A DNA stretch of 9,069 nucleotides from Methylophilaceae bacterium (GCA_010031285.1 RHAY01000022.1:1-9069), one strand, 5' to 3'. Positions 1-7,455 are shown, numbered from the stretch's first letter. Notes: generated from the sequence alone by a model not told the origin. Numbers and translations are program-made.

Positions 1-688
1 ATGTACTGATCGATTTTTCATCCATCGGACACTCTCGCGCAGGGAGTAATTTAATTTCATTTACGGGATAAAGTGTTCTTTGCGAATCAACATCGAATGT
101 TCTAATAGAATCAATCTCATCATCAAAAAAATCTAAGCGATATGGGACTATGCTTCCCATAGGAAATAAATCAATCAAACTACCTCTCACTGAAAATTCC
201 CCTGGAGCCATAACCCGAACAACATTCATATAGCCATTGAGTATCAATTGATTTTTAAAAGCCTCAATATCAACTTTCTGCCCTTTGGCAAAATGAAAGC
301 TAAATTGCTGTATATAACTCTTGGGTGGCAATAAATGTAGGGCGGTTGTCACAGGAATAATGACTACATCAAAACTTTTCTGAGTGACTTGGTAGAGCGT
401 AAGAAGTCGCTCGGAAATCAGATCAGGATGAGGAGAAAAATGATCATAAGGGAGTGTTTCCCAGTCAGGCAAAAGATTAATTTTTAAATTTGGACTAAAC
501 CACAGTATTTCTTCCATGAGACGTCTTGCTTCGAATGCAGTTTCCGTAAAAATAGCTAAATATTTTTTACTCTTAATAATTTCATCTTGAATATATCGAG
601 CTAAAGAATAGCTATCCGAGCCATCAATATTTAAGATTGATAGTGATTCTTTATTTTGATTAATTGCTTCTATTGACATATATTGCAT
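1..688 (-). CDS. mfd: Transcription-repair coupling factor Mfd, N-terminal part (runs off the window)
   Basis: Mfd is an ATP-dependent translocase that removes RNA polymerase stalled at DNA lesions and recruits UvrA for nucleotide excision repair. About 229 residues are visible and the rest lies beyond position 1. The segment covers most of the UvrB-like N-terminal module (domains 1a/2/1b). Family motifs are DWETLPYDHFSPHPDLIS near residues 75-92, PGEFSVRGSLIDLFPMG near 162-178, and YRLDFFDDEIDSIRTFD near 183-199, all close to E. coli Mfd. The helicase and RNA-polymerase-binding domains are not in the window. The start is uncertain: in-frame ATGs lie at 733, 688 and 679, none with a clear Shine-Dalgarno. 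I chose 688 because a TATAAT box on this strand at 707-712 would place transcription start downstream of 733. It is divergent from rpiA. Confidence 0.95.
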   Translation of the reverse strand, partial: MQYMSIEAINQNKESLSILNIDGSDSYSLARYIQDEIIKSKKYLAIFTETAFEARRLMEEILWFSPNLKINLLPDWETLPYDHFSPHPDLISERLLTLYQVTQKSFDVVIIPVTTALHLLPPKSYIQQFSFHFAKGQKVDIEAFKNQLILNGYMNVVRVMAPGEFSVRGSLIDLFPMGSIVPYRLDFFDDEIDSIRTFDVDSQRTLYPVNEIKLLPARECPMDEKSIST

Positions 689-711
689 GTATAAATGATT
701 ATTAATATTAT
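683..711 (+). promoter_or_regulatory. Candidate sigma-70 promoter for rpiA
   Basis: TTGCAT (683-688), a 17-base spacer and TATTAT (706-711) lie 37-65 bases before the rpiA ATG. The -10 matches the consensus at 5 of 6 bases and the -35 at 3 of 6. A perfect TTGACA at 673-678 followed after 18 bases by GATTAT (697-702) is an alternative. Both overlap the start of mfd. Confidence 0.35.
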
Positions 712-712
712 A
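707..712 (-). promoter_or_regulatory. Candidate -10 box for mfd
   Basis: A perfect TATAAT reads on the minus strand, about 19 bases before the ATG at 688. No good -35 hexamer lies 15-18 bases upstream of it. In such AT-rich DNA it could be chance. It overlaps the candidate -10 of the oppositely oriented rpiA promoter almost exactly. Confidence 0.3.
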
Positions 713-735
713 AGCTTTAAAGGCTGCATTCATTT

Positions 736-742
736 AGAGGGA
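736..742 (+). promoter_or_regulatory. Ribosome binding site of rpiA
   Basis: AGAGGGA sits 5 bases before the ATG at 748. This is one of the clearest Shine-Dalgarno sequences in the window and fixes the rpiA start. Confidence 0.7.
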
Positions 743-747
743 ATATC

Positions 748-1422
748 ATGAACGATAAAGAATTAGTCGCACATCAAGCTTTACAATATGTTAGTGAAAA
801 TATGATTGTAGGCCTAGGTACCGGTTCTACAGCTAACTTCTTTATTGATGCTTTAGCTAAACGAAATAAAGAAAAAAAATTAAATATAAGAGCGGTCTCA
901 AGTTCTGTTGTCAGTATGATTAGAGCGAAAGAAGTTGGTTTACCGCTCTTATCAATAGATCAAATAAAAGAAATCGATCTTTATATTGATGGCGCAGATG
1001 AAATTACATCTGACCTTACTTTACTTAAAGGACGTGGCTATGATCTCGTTCGAGAAAAGCTACTGGCACGTTCAGCCAAAAAATTTATTGTGATTGCTGA
1101 TGAATCTAAAATCGTTAAAAATATTGGTGACAACTTCCCTATTCCCTCAGAAGTTCATCCATTTGCTTGGGAACTCGTAAAAAATGTCTTAATGAAAAAA
1201 GGTACAGGGGATATCAGAATTAATGCAGCAAAAGATGGTTATGCCATTACTTCATGTGGAAATTTTGTACTTGATTTTAATTTTGCTGAAAAAAGTAGTG
1301 AAAACTTAAATAACATACTTTCATTAACACCTGGCATTGTGGAACATGGTATTTTTTACAATTTGGCTCATGGTGCTCTAATTAGCCACAATGGAAGTAT
1401 TCGTGAAATTTGGAAAAGCTAG
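748..1422 (+). CDS. rpiA: Ribose-5-phosphate isomerase A
   Basis: This enzyme interconverts ribose 5-phosphate and ribulose 5-phosphate in the cytoplasmic pentose-phosphate pathway; in a methylotroph it would also feed the ribulose monophosphate cycle (inference). The 224-residue length is normal for RpiA. The phosphate-binding loop GLGTGSTANF is at residues 22-31 and the catalytic aspartates are in LYIDGADEI (D81, D84). The catalytic loop holds K94 and E103, in the same numbering as the E. coli enzyme, and K121 lies in ADESK. The loop is unusual: E. coli has KGGGAALTREK, whereas this protein has KGRGYDLVREK, with Arg at position 96 and Tyr-Asp at 98-99. The C-terminal TPGIVEHGIF (194-203) is typical. 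The start has a strong Shine-Dalgarno. The stop overlaps that of convergent serS. Confidence 0.95.
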   Translation: MNDKELVAHQALQYVSENMIVGLGTGSTANFFIDALAKRNKEKKLNIRAVSSSVVSMIRAKEVGLPLLSIDQIKEIDLYIDGADEITSDLTLLKGRGYDLVREKLLARSAKKFIVIADESKIVKNIGDNFPIPSEVHPFAWELVKNVLMKKGTGDIRINAAKDGYAITSCGNFVLDFNFAEKSSENLNNILSLTPGIVEHGIFYNLAHGALISHNGSIREIWKS

Positions 1423-2687
1423 ATCTTTTCAATACCGCCCATATAGGGAATCAATACTTTAGGTATCGAAATACTGCCATCTTCATTCTGATAGTTTTCA
1501 ATAACTGCAACTAAGGTTCTACCTACAGCTAATCCAGAACCATTTAATGTGTGAAGAAATAAATTCTTTCCATCTTCACTTTTAAATCTAGCTTTTAAGC
1601 GCCTAGCCTGGAAAGCTTCACAATTTGAAACAGATGAAATCTCACGATAAGTATTTTGTGATGGAAGCCAAACTTCCAAATCAAAAGTTTTTGCTGCGCT
1701 AAATCCCATATCGCCTGAACATAATGACAATAATCGATAAGGGAGCTCTAATGAAGTCAAAATAAACTCAGCATGTGAAACCATCTCTTCTAATGCTTCG
1801 TAACTTTTATCAGGATGCACAATCTGAACCATTTCAACTTTATCAAACTGATGCTGCCTAATCATGCCGCGCGTGTCTTTTCCATAGGATCCAGCTTCTG
1901 ACCTAAAGCATGGTGTATGTGCGGTTAATTTAATAGGAAGATCAGAGTGTTTAATAACTTCATCTCGAACAAAATTTGTTAGCGTCACTTCAGAAGTTGG
2001 AATTAAATATAATTTGTTTTCATTATGTGAAAGGCTAAACAGATCGGCTTCGAACTTAGGGAGTTGTCCTGTGCCTATTAATGTCTCGCTATTCACTAAA
2101 TACGGCGTATAACATTCTTTATATCCGTGTTTCTCTGTTTGAGTGTCAAGCATATATTGTGCAATAGCACGATGCAGCCTTGCGAGCTTACCTTCCATTA
2201 CTACAAAACGAGCTCCAGAAAGCTTTGCACCTAAATCAAAATTAAGTCCAATATTTGCACCCACATCAACATGGTCTTTAACTTTAAAAGTAAATTTTTT
2301 AGGTTCACCTACCGTCTTAACTATTTTGTTATCGGCTTCAGACTTACCCAAAGGTGTCGACTCGTGCGGAATATTAGGAAGATTCAGCATGAACTGATTA
2401 ATTTTTTCTTGTAGTTCAGCCAATTCTGACTCGCCTGCTTTTAAATCATCAGAAATAGCATTTACGCTCTTCATAAGTAAATCAGTATTTTCATTTTTAG
2501 ATTTAGCAATACCTATTTCTTTTGAAATAGAGTTTCTTTTTTCTTGAAGATCTTGCGTCTTTACTTGTAGCTCTTTTCTTACGTTTTCTAATGACTGAAA
2601 AGTACTCACATCAAGATCAAAGCCTCGACTTAAAAGCTTTTGTTTAACAAATTCAATATCGTTTCTTAATATCTGAATATCTATCAT
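1419..2687 (-). CDS. serS: Serine-tRNA ligase
   Basis: SerRS activates serine with ATP and charges tRNA-Ser; it also serves the first step of selenocysteine insertion where that exists. The 422-residue length is normal. The N-terminal long-helix arm that grips the tRNA variable arm spans about residues 30-100 and is rich in Glu, Lys and Leu. The class II catalytic core follows. The serine-pocket TSE is at 231-233, motif 2 around CFRSEAGSYGKDTRGM (260-275), and motif 3 NGSGLAVGRTLVAVIENYQ (382-400). It is the last gene of the ftsK-lolA-rarA-serS operon, 7 bases after rarA. Its stop lies within a CTAG shared with convergent rpiA. I see no T-box or other leader. Confidence 0.97.
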   Translation of the reverse strand: MIDIQILRNDIEFVKQKLLSRGFDLDVSTFQSLENVRKELQVKTQDLQEKRNSISKEIGIAKSKNENTDLLMKSVNAISDDLKAGESELAELQEKINQFMLNLPNIPHESTPLGKSEADNKIVKTVGEPKKFTFKVKDHVDVGANIGLNFDLGAKLSGARFVVMEGKLARLHRAIAQYMLDTQTEKHGYKECYTPYLVNSETLIGTGQLPKFEADLFSLSHNENKLYLIPTSEVTLTNFVRDEVIKHSDLPIKLTAHTPCFRSEAGSYGKDTRGMIRQHQFDKVEMVQIVHPDKSYEALEEMVSHAEFILTSLELPYRLLSLCSGDMGFSAAKTFDLEVWLPSQNTYREISSVSNCEAFQARRLKARFKSEDGKNLFLHTLNGSGLAVGRTLVAVIENYQNEDGSISIPKVLIPYMGGIEKI

Positions 2688-2692
2688 AAATA

Positions 2693-2696
2693 CCCT
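2693..2696 (-). promoter_or_regulatory. Ribosome binding site of serS, overlapping the rarA stop
   Basis: AGGG on the minus strand lies 5 bases before the serS ATG. Its first two bases are the last two of the rarA stop codon TAG (2697-2695). Ribosomes finishing rarA therefore stand on the serS binding site, which suggests translational coupling. Confidence 0.55.
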
Positions 2697-3999
2697 ATTT
2701 CTTTAGCTTGTCCTGAGATTTTAAATAATTCATTTTTTCGAGAATTTTACTCTCTAATCCTCGAGTTGTAGGCTTATAAAATTCAATGGGGTCTAAATTA
2801 TCAGGAAAATATTTTTCACCTGCTGCATATGCCTCAGGTTCGTTATGGGCATATCGATAATTTTTACCAAAATCCAATTCTTTCATAAGCTTAGTTGGCG
2901 CATTTCGAAGATGAACAGGTACATCACTATTATCACCGTCACTTACAAATGCTTTCACTTCATTAAAGGCCATATAGGCTGCATTACTTTTTGCCGCAAC
3001 AGACAAATAAATCACTGCGTTTGAAAGTGCTAATTCACCCTCAGGTGAGCCAAGACGTTCATAGATTTGATAAGCCTCTAAAGCAATAGTTTGTGCTTTT
3101 GGGTCAGCTAAGCCAATATCTTCAATTGCAATACGAACAATTCTTCTTGCCAAATAAAGTGGGTCAGTGCCACCATCAAGCATTCGATGGAGCCAATATA
3201 GAGCTGCATTAGGATCAGAACCTCTCACAGATTTATGTAGTGCCGAAATTTGATCGTAAAATTGGTCTCCACCTTTATCAAAACGCCTTAATTTACTTGT
3301 AATCGTTTTCTTTAAAAAATCTTGATCAATTTTTTTTACTTTTAAAGACGTAGCCGTATTAAAAAGTAATTCTAAAAAATTAAGTAGTCGTCTGGCATCG
3401 CCGTTGATATGGGCAATCATTTCTTGCTTAGCTTCTTCATCGACTTCAATATCGGGCGCAATATAATTCTTTGCTTTTTCGTAGATCAAGTGAAGATCTT
3501 CTTGATCCAGCATTTTTAAAACGTAGACTTGTGATCGGCTTAATAAAGCGGAATTAACCTCAAAAGATGGATTTTCAGTTGTGGCTCCAATAAAAGTTAT
3601 GAGCCCTGATTCCACATGAGGCAAAAATGCATCTTGTTGACTTTTATTAAATCGATGAACTTCATCTACAAATAGAATTGTCTTCTTATTATATTGTTGT
3701 AAATTAAGCTGGGCTTTATCTATAGCTTCACGAATATCTTTAACGCCAGATAAAACTGCGGACACAGATATAAACTCAGCATCAATAGAATTAGCAATCA
3801 CACGTGCGATAGTTGTTTTTCCAACTCCTGGTGGCCCCCAAAGAATCATAGATGGCAGATTTCCTGATTCAATTGCGACGCGTAATGATTTACCTTCAGC
3901 TAAAATATGTTTTTGTCCTGCAATTTCACTGAGAGATTTCGGCCTTAAATATTCAGCAAGAGGTACGTGGGATTGATTAGATTCAAACATTTGATTCAT
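2695..3999 (-). CDS. rarA: Replication-associated recombination protein A (AAA+ ATPase, MgsA/WRNIP1 family)
   Basis: RarA is a clamp-loader-like AAA+ ATPase that acts at stalled replication forks and is related to eukaryotic WRNIP1/Mgs1. It has 434 residues, close to the 447 of E. coli. Walker A GPPGVGKT is at residues 55-62, Walker B ILFVDEVH at 108-115, sensor 1 GATTENPSF at 138-146, and the SR arginine-finger motif near 154-155. The C-terminal half carries the tetramerisation region, with family motifs such as RGSDPNAALYWLHRMLDGG and YRYAHNEPEAYAAG. The ATG at 3999 gives the usual N-terminus; a second ATG three codons later is possible. Neither has a visible Shine-Dalgarno, and the gene begins 5 bases after lolA stops, so coupling to lolA is likely. 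Confidence 0.96.
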   Translation of the reverse strand: MNQMFESNQSHVPLAEYLRPKSLSEIAGQKHILAEGKSLRVAIESGNLPSMILWGPPGVGKTTIARVIANSIDAEFISVSAVLSGVKDIREAIDKAQLNLQQYNKKTILFVDEVHRFNKSQQDAFLPHVESGLITFIGATTENPSFEVNSALLSRSQVYVLKMLDQEDLHLIYEKAKNYIAPDIEVDEEAKQEMIAHINGDARRLLNFLELLFNTATSLKVKKIDQDFLKKTITSKLRRFDKGGDQFYDQISALHKSVRGSDPNAALYWLHRMLDGGTDPLYLARRIVRIAIEDIGLADPKAQTIALEAYQIYERLGSPEGELALSNAVIYLSVAAKSNAAYMAFNEVKAFVSDGDNSDVPVHLRNAPTKLMKELDFGKNYRYAHNEPEAYAAGEKYFPDNLDPIEFYKPTTRGLESKILEKMNYLKSQDKLKK

Positions 4000-4004
4000 G
4001 AGTG

Positions 4005-5006
4005 CTATTTACCTGAAGTCTCTTCTTGAATAAGCCATTTACCATCTATTTTTTTAACTATGAGAGATTTATTAGAATCTTCAGTTAATTTGTCAGAAGT
4101 ATATTTTTGTTTAAATTGTATGCGGGCTAAATTTTCATTTTTCATAGTCACTTTAATATCTTCAATTTCAATAAGAATTTTTCCTTGTGATGAGATTTTT
4201 TGCTTCCTTGTAGCTTGCCATAAAGCTAATGCATCACCGTTAGGTGTTTTAAAATCTTCGGCATACTTACTTAAGTAAACTTCAGTATCTTTGGCTGACC
4301 AAGCATTTGCCCAATTAGTCACAAATGCAATCAGCTCTGCATCTTTATTAACAGGTTTTGAAGTTGGCGAATTATTAGAAAGTACCCCATTTTGAACAAC
4401 ATCCACTCCCGTAGGTAATTTAAATAAAAAATCATTATCTACAAGAGTCACATTGTATTTTGCATTTTTAAAACTAATTGTTGTGGTATGTTCAAATGCA
4501 TCCACAATTTTCATTACTGATAATTTATTTTCAGTTAAGCCAAGAATAACTTTACTAAATCCAGTACTCTCTTCCCTTGGAGTTGCTTCAACCCATTTAA
4601 TATTCTGGCTGTCTTCATAATTAACTCGATCGTCTAAATTTTTAAGCATGAAATATTTTTCAATATTTTTACCTGCAATAATCAGAAGTGGTGTGGACCC
4701 CGCAACTTTGGCGATAGGATTAATAGACACTTGTCTCAAATCTTGATCGTACATATATAGTCGATCACCATCGCTGATAATTTGATTCTGATAAGGTTTT
4801 AGATAATCCCACCTAAATTTATTTGGTCTTTTAAACAACATAACGCCTTCAACATCTTGGAGTTTTAAGCCTTTCTTATCCAAAACAACCTGACTAAATT
4901 CGGAAGACATGCTTGATATGTTATTTACAAAAGCATTTAGATCTGAAATCCCATCAGCAAATGCATTAAATGAAATTATTAAAAAAACAAAAAAAAGTTT
5001 ATTCAT
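4005..5006 (-). CDS. lolA: Outer-membrane lipoprotein carrier LolA fused to a C-terminal NTF2-like domain
   Basis: LolA is the periplasmic chaperone that takes lipoproteins from LolCDE in the inner membrane to the outer membrane. The start is the ATG at 5006, which opens a signal peptide: MNK, then a hydrophobic run, then AFA cleaved near residue 17. The reading frame is open upstream to 5111, but that part lies inside ftsK and encodes no signal peptide. Residues 18-204 are a complete LolA domain (KRPNKFRWDYLKP at 59-71, ISDGDRLYMYD at 77-87, FLFKLPTGVDVV at 193-204). A polar linker (205-221, with SNNSPTSKP) leads to an extra domain at about 222-331: WANAWSAKDTEVYLSKYAEDF, later FKQKYTSD and KKIDGKWLIQEE. 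This resembles the NTF2-like domain at the C-terminus of Csd6-type cell-wall enzymes. LolA is normally about 200 residues; this one has 333. It overlaps the ftsK end by 8 bases and has no Shine-Dalgarno, so it probably relies on reinitiation. Confidence 0.92.
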   Translation of the reverse strand: MNKLFFVFLIISFNAFADGISDLNAFVNNISSMSSEFSQVVLDKKGLKLQDVEGVMLFKRPNKFRWDYLKPYQNQIISDGDRLYMYDQDLRQVSINPIAKVAGSTPLLIIAGKNIEKYFMLKNLDDRVNYEDSQNIKWVEATPREESTGFSKVILGLTENKLSVMKIVDAFEHTTTISFKNAKYNVTLVDNDFLFKLPTGVDVVQNGVLSNNSPTSKPVNKDAELIAFVTNWANAWSAKDTEVYLSKYAEDFKTPNGDALALWQATRKQKISSQGKILIEIEDIKVTMKNENLARIQFKQKYTSDKLTEDSNKSLIVKKIDGKWLIQEETSGK

Positions 5007-7299
5007 TTTGATTGGGAGCGAGGATGTCTCTATTGCCATTACTTTGCATAGCGGAAACAAGACCAGCTCTCTCCATATCTTCAATAATTCTTGCAGCACG
5101 GTTATAACCAATGCGCAAATGTCTTTGTACTGAAGAGATGGATGGTTTTCTAGTTCGTAGAACTAACTCTACAGCTTCATCATAAAGTGGATCTTTCTCG
5201 CCAGAGAAATTAGAAAAAGAATCGCTATAATCGCCACTCTCCGAAGTTTCGTTAGTTAAAATACCTTCAATATAATTAGGTTCACCATGAGACTTAAGAT
5301 AACTCACCACCTTATGAACTTCTTGATCAGATACAAATGCGCCATGAATTCTCTGAGGATAGCCTGAGCCTGCGGGCTGATATAACATATCGCCTTGTCC
5401 AAGAAGGGTTTCAGCACCCATCTGATCTAAGATTGTTCTGGAGTCAATTTTGCTGGAAACTTGAAATGCAATTCTTGCAGGAATATTGGCCTTGATAAGT
5501 CCTGTAATAACATCAACAGAAGGTCTTTGTGTTGCTAAAACTAAGTGAATACCAGAGGCTCTTGCTTTTTGAGCCAGCCTTGCAATGAGCTCTTCAATTT
5601 TTTTACCTACCACCATCATTAAATCCGCTAACTCATCAATGACGATCACAATAAGTGGCATTTCAGATAAAGGTTCAGTATTTTCTGGATTCACAGGATC
5701 TGAGATTGGTGAACCATCTTTCAAGCTATCTTTGATTTTTTGATTGTATCCAGCGAGATTTCTAACACCTAACATAGACATTAATTTATAACGCCTTTCC
5801 ATCTCAGCCACACACCAATTTAATGCATTAGCAGCTTGGCGCATATCAGTCACGACTGGGGCTAATAAATGAGGAATACCTTCATACACAGATAACTCAA
5901 GCATTTTAGGGTCAATAAAAATCATCCTGACTTTTTCAGCATTAGCTTTATAGAGTAAACTTAAAATTAATGCATTAATTGCAACTGATTTACCTGAGCC
6001 TGTCGTACCTGCAATTAATACATGTGGCATTTTAGATAAATCAGCAACTTCTGGTCGACCAGAAATATCCTTCCCTAAAGCAATCGTCAGTGAAGCGCTG
6101 GTATCTGCAAATATTTGAGAGCTCATAATTTCTGACAAGTAAACAATCTGTCTCTTAGGATTAGGAATCTCTAATCCCATACATGTTTTTCCAGGGATTG
6201 TCTCAACCACACGAACACTCACCACAGAAAGGGCTCGCGCCAAATCCTTTGATAAATTAGTGACTTGACTTCCTTTCACACCTGGTGCGGGCTCAAACTC
6301 ATAACGTGTGATGACTGGGCCTGGTTGAGCTGATATCACTTTAGCTTCAATACCGAAGTCCATTAATTTTTTCTCAATGAGTCGAGAGATAAATTCAATC
6401 GTTTCTGGGGACTGAGGTTCGACTTGATGTGAGGGTTGGTCTAAAAGATGAAGTGGCGGCAATAAATTATCGCTAAAATTAAACAAAGGAATTTGTTTTT
6501 CTTTTTGAACGCGCTCACTTTTTTTAATTTCAACTTCTGGCGTTTCAATATTAACGGGAGATCTATTTTCAGATTTTCTACGCTCGCTTTCTAAGAGTTC
6601 CAATCTTTGCTGCTCAATAATTCTTCCATGTTTACGATCTTGCCAATCTCTATAACGAAATTGCACTCTTTGAAATAAAGCAAAAGTAAAGTGGCCGAAA
6701 TGCTCTGAAATTTTCAGCCATGACCATCCTGTAAATAAACTGAATCCGATCGCAATTGATGTCAGGAGAAAAATAGTTGACCCTATATATCCTAGTGATG
6801 CACGTAATACTTGATCAAATAATTTCCCAATTAAGCCTCCTTGGCTAAGGGGAAATTGAGCTGTCAGATCAATAAGATGACCAGCTTCAAATGCGGAAGA
6901 ACACGAAATAAGAAGAAAAAAACCAAAATAATTAAAAAGCAAAAAAGAACGGTAACCTTTTAGCTCTTTATTGTATTGTGGGTAAAGAAGCCAGATGCTA
7001 AAGAAGCATAAAAAGCTTAACCACCAACTTGATAAACCAAAAATATAGAGTAAGAAATCGGATAGATACGAGCCAATGATGCCACCAGCATTATGAATTG
7101 AAGTTGCCCCGCTAACGCTATGAGACCATGAAGGGTCTTGGCTTGAGTATGTCGCGAGTGTGATGGTTAAATAAAAGCCTAAAAAAATTAAACTTAACCA
7201 CCAAGCTTCGCGTGTTAGCTTATTTTTAATCCCACTCAGTTTATTATCCTGAGCGGTTTGAATAGCCTTTGTAGACTCTGATTTTTTTTTAAAAAACAA
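4999..7299 (-). CDS. ftsK: DNA translocase FtsK
   Basis: FtsK is a septum-anchored DNA pump that clears chromosome termini, activates XerCD at dif and helps assemble the divisome. With the TTG start at 7299 it has 766 residues, a length usual for Betaproteobacteria, which lack the long E. coli linker. About four membrane segments lie near residues 34-51, 90-107, 118-135 and 171-194. A charged linker (about 220-275) precedes the motor: Walker A GTTGSGKS at 431-438 and Walker B LIVIVIDELADL at 549-560. The gamma winged helix (about 704-766, with VQRHLRIGYNRAARIIEDME) reads KOPS sites. The start is difficult: there is no in-frame ATG or GTG before the membrane region. TTG at 7350 would add 17 residues. 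I prefer 7299 because MFFKKKS is a typical basic N-terminus and a strong promoter box lies between the two. CTG at 7239, preceded by AGGA, is a remote option. Confidence 0.95.
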   Translation of the reverse strand: MFFKKKSESTKAIQTAQDNKLSGIKNKLTREAWWLSLIFLGFYLTITLATYSSQDPSWSHSVSGATSIHNAGGIIGSYLSDFLLYIFGLSSWWLSFLCFFSIWLLYPQYNKELKGYRSFLLFNYFGFFLLISCSSAFEAGHLIDLTAQFPLSQGGLIGKLFDQVLRASLGYIGSTIFLLTSIAIGFSLFTGWSWLKISEHFGHFTFALFQRVQFRYRDWQDRKHGRIIEQQRLELLESERRKSENRSPVNIETPEVEIKKSERVQKEKQIPLFNFSDNLLPPLHLLDQPSHQVEPQSPETIEFISRLIEKKLMDFGIEAKVISAQPGPVITRYEFEPAPGVKGSQVTNLSKDLARALSVVSVRVVETIPGKTCMGLEIPNPKRQIVYLSEIMSSQIFADTSASLTIALGKDISGRPEVADLSKMPHVLIAGTTGSGKSVAINALILSLLYKANAEKVRMIFIDPKMLELSVYEGIPHLLAPVVTDMRQAANALNWCVAEMERRYKLMSMLGVRNLAGYNQKIKDSLKDGSPISDPVNPENTEPLSEMPLIVIVIDELADLMMVVGKKIEELIARLAQKARASGIHLVLATQRPSVDVITGLIKANIPARIAFQVSSKIDSRTILDQMGAETLLGQGDMLYQPAGSGYPQRIHGAFVSDQEVHKVVSYLKSHGEPNYIEGILTNETSESGDYSDSFSNFSGEKDPLYDEAVELVLRTRKPSISSVQRHLRIGYNRAARIIEDMERAGLVSAMQSNGNRDILAPNQNE

Positions 7300-7327
7300 G
7301 GTTATAAGTACCCGGAAAGTTTGATCA

Positions 7328-7336
7328 ATTATATCA
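7328..7336 (-). promoter_or_regulatory. Extended -10 promoter for the ftsK operon
   Basis: TGATATAAT on the minus strand matches the extended -10 consensus TGnTATAAT exactly, so a -35 is not essential; none is seen at the right spacing. Transcription would begin near 7321, about 22 bases before the TTG at 7299 and downstream of the TTG at 7350. A second possible promoter is TTGATC (7328-7323), 16 bases, TATAAC (7306-7301), but it would start transcription past the 7299 start codon. Confidence 0.5.
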
Positions 7337-7399
7337 GTTTGAGATGCCAAAAAAGGATGAAAAGAGCCTTAAAAAGTCCTCGTTCTATCAAAAATAGGT

Positions 7400-7428
7400 T
7401 TGCTTAATCAAGCGATGAAAACTAAAAT
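7400..7428 (+). promoter_or_regulatory. Candidate sigma-70 promoter for trxB
   Basis: TTGCTT (7400-7405), a 17-base spacer and TAAAAT (7423-7428, 5 of 6 consensus) lie upstream of trxB. Transcription would start near 7435, giving a leader of about 32 bases that includes the ribosome binding site. The -35 is weak (3 of 6). The rest of the 7300-7466 intergenic stretch shows no further gene or convincing hairpin. Confidence 0.4.
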
Positions 7429-7455
7429 TGATCGTTTGTAACTCCACACTCTTTT

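Noticed and set aside
2143..2397. Open frame of 84 codons on plus inside serS
   Set aside because: It lies entirely antisense to the conserved serS catalytic region and encodes no recognisable domain.
4060..4278. Plus-strand frame opposite the NTF2-like part of lolA
   Set aside because: It is antisense to a coherent protein domain and encodes no recognisable family.
5007..5111. Upstream extension of the lolA frame by 35 codons
   Set aside because: It lies within the conserved FtsK gamma domain coding region and would put non-signal sequence before an evident signal peptide beginning at the ATG at 5006.
4909..5133. Plus-strand frame across the ftsK/lolA junction
   Set aside because: It is antisense to the LolA signal peptide and the FtsK C-terminus; no start signals or domain are seen.
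7351..7380. AAGG...CCTT inverted repeat followed by T run on minus upstream of ftsK
   Set aside because: The stem is only about 4 base pairs and no upstream minus-strand gene needs terminating, so it is not supported as a terminator.
7415..7441. ATG-started 8-codon frame ahead of trxB as a possible leader peptide
   Set aside because: It has no Shine-Dalgarno, no run of regulatory codons and no attenuator hairpin, and it would begin before the likely trxB transcript start.
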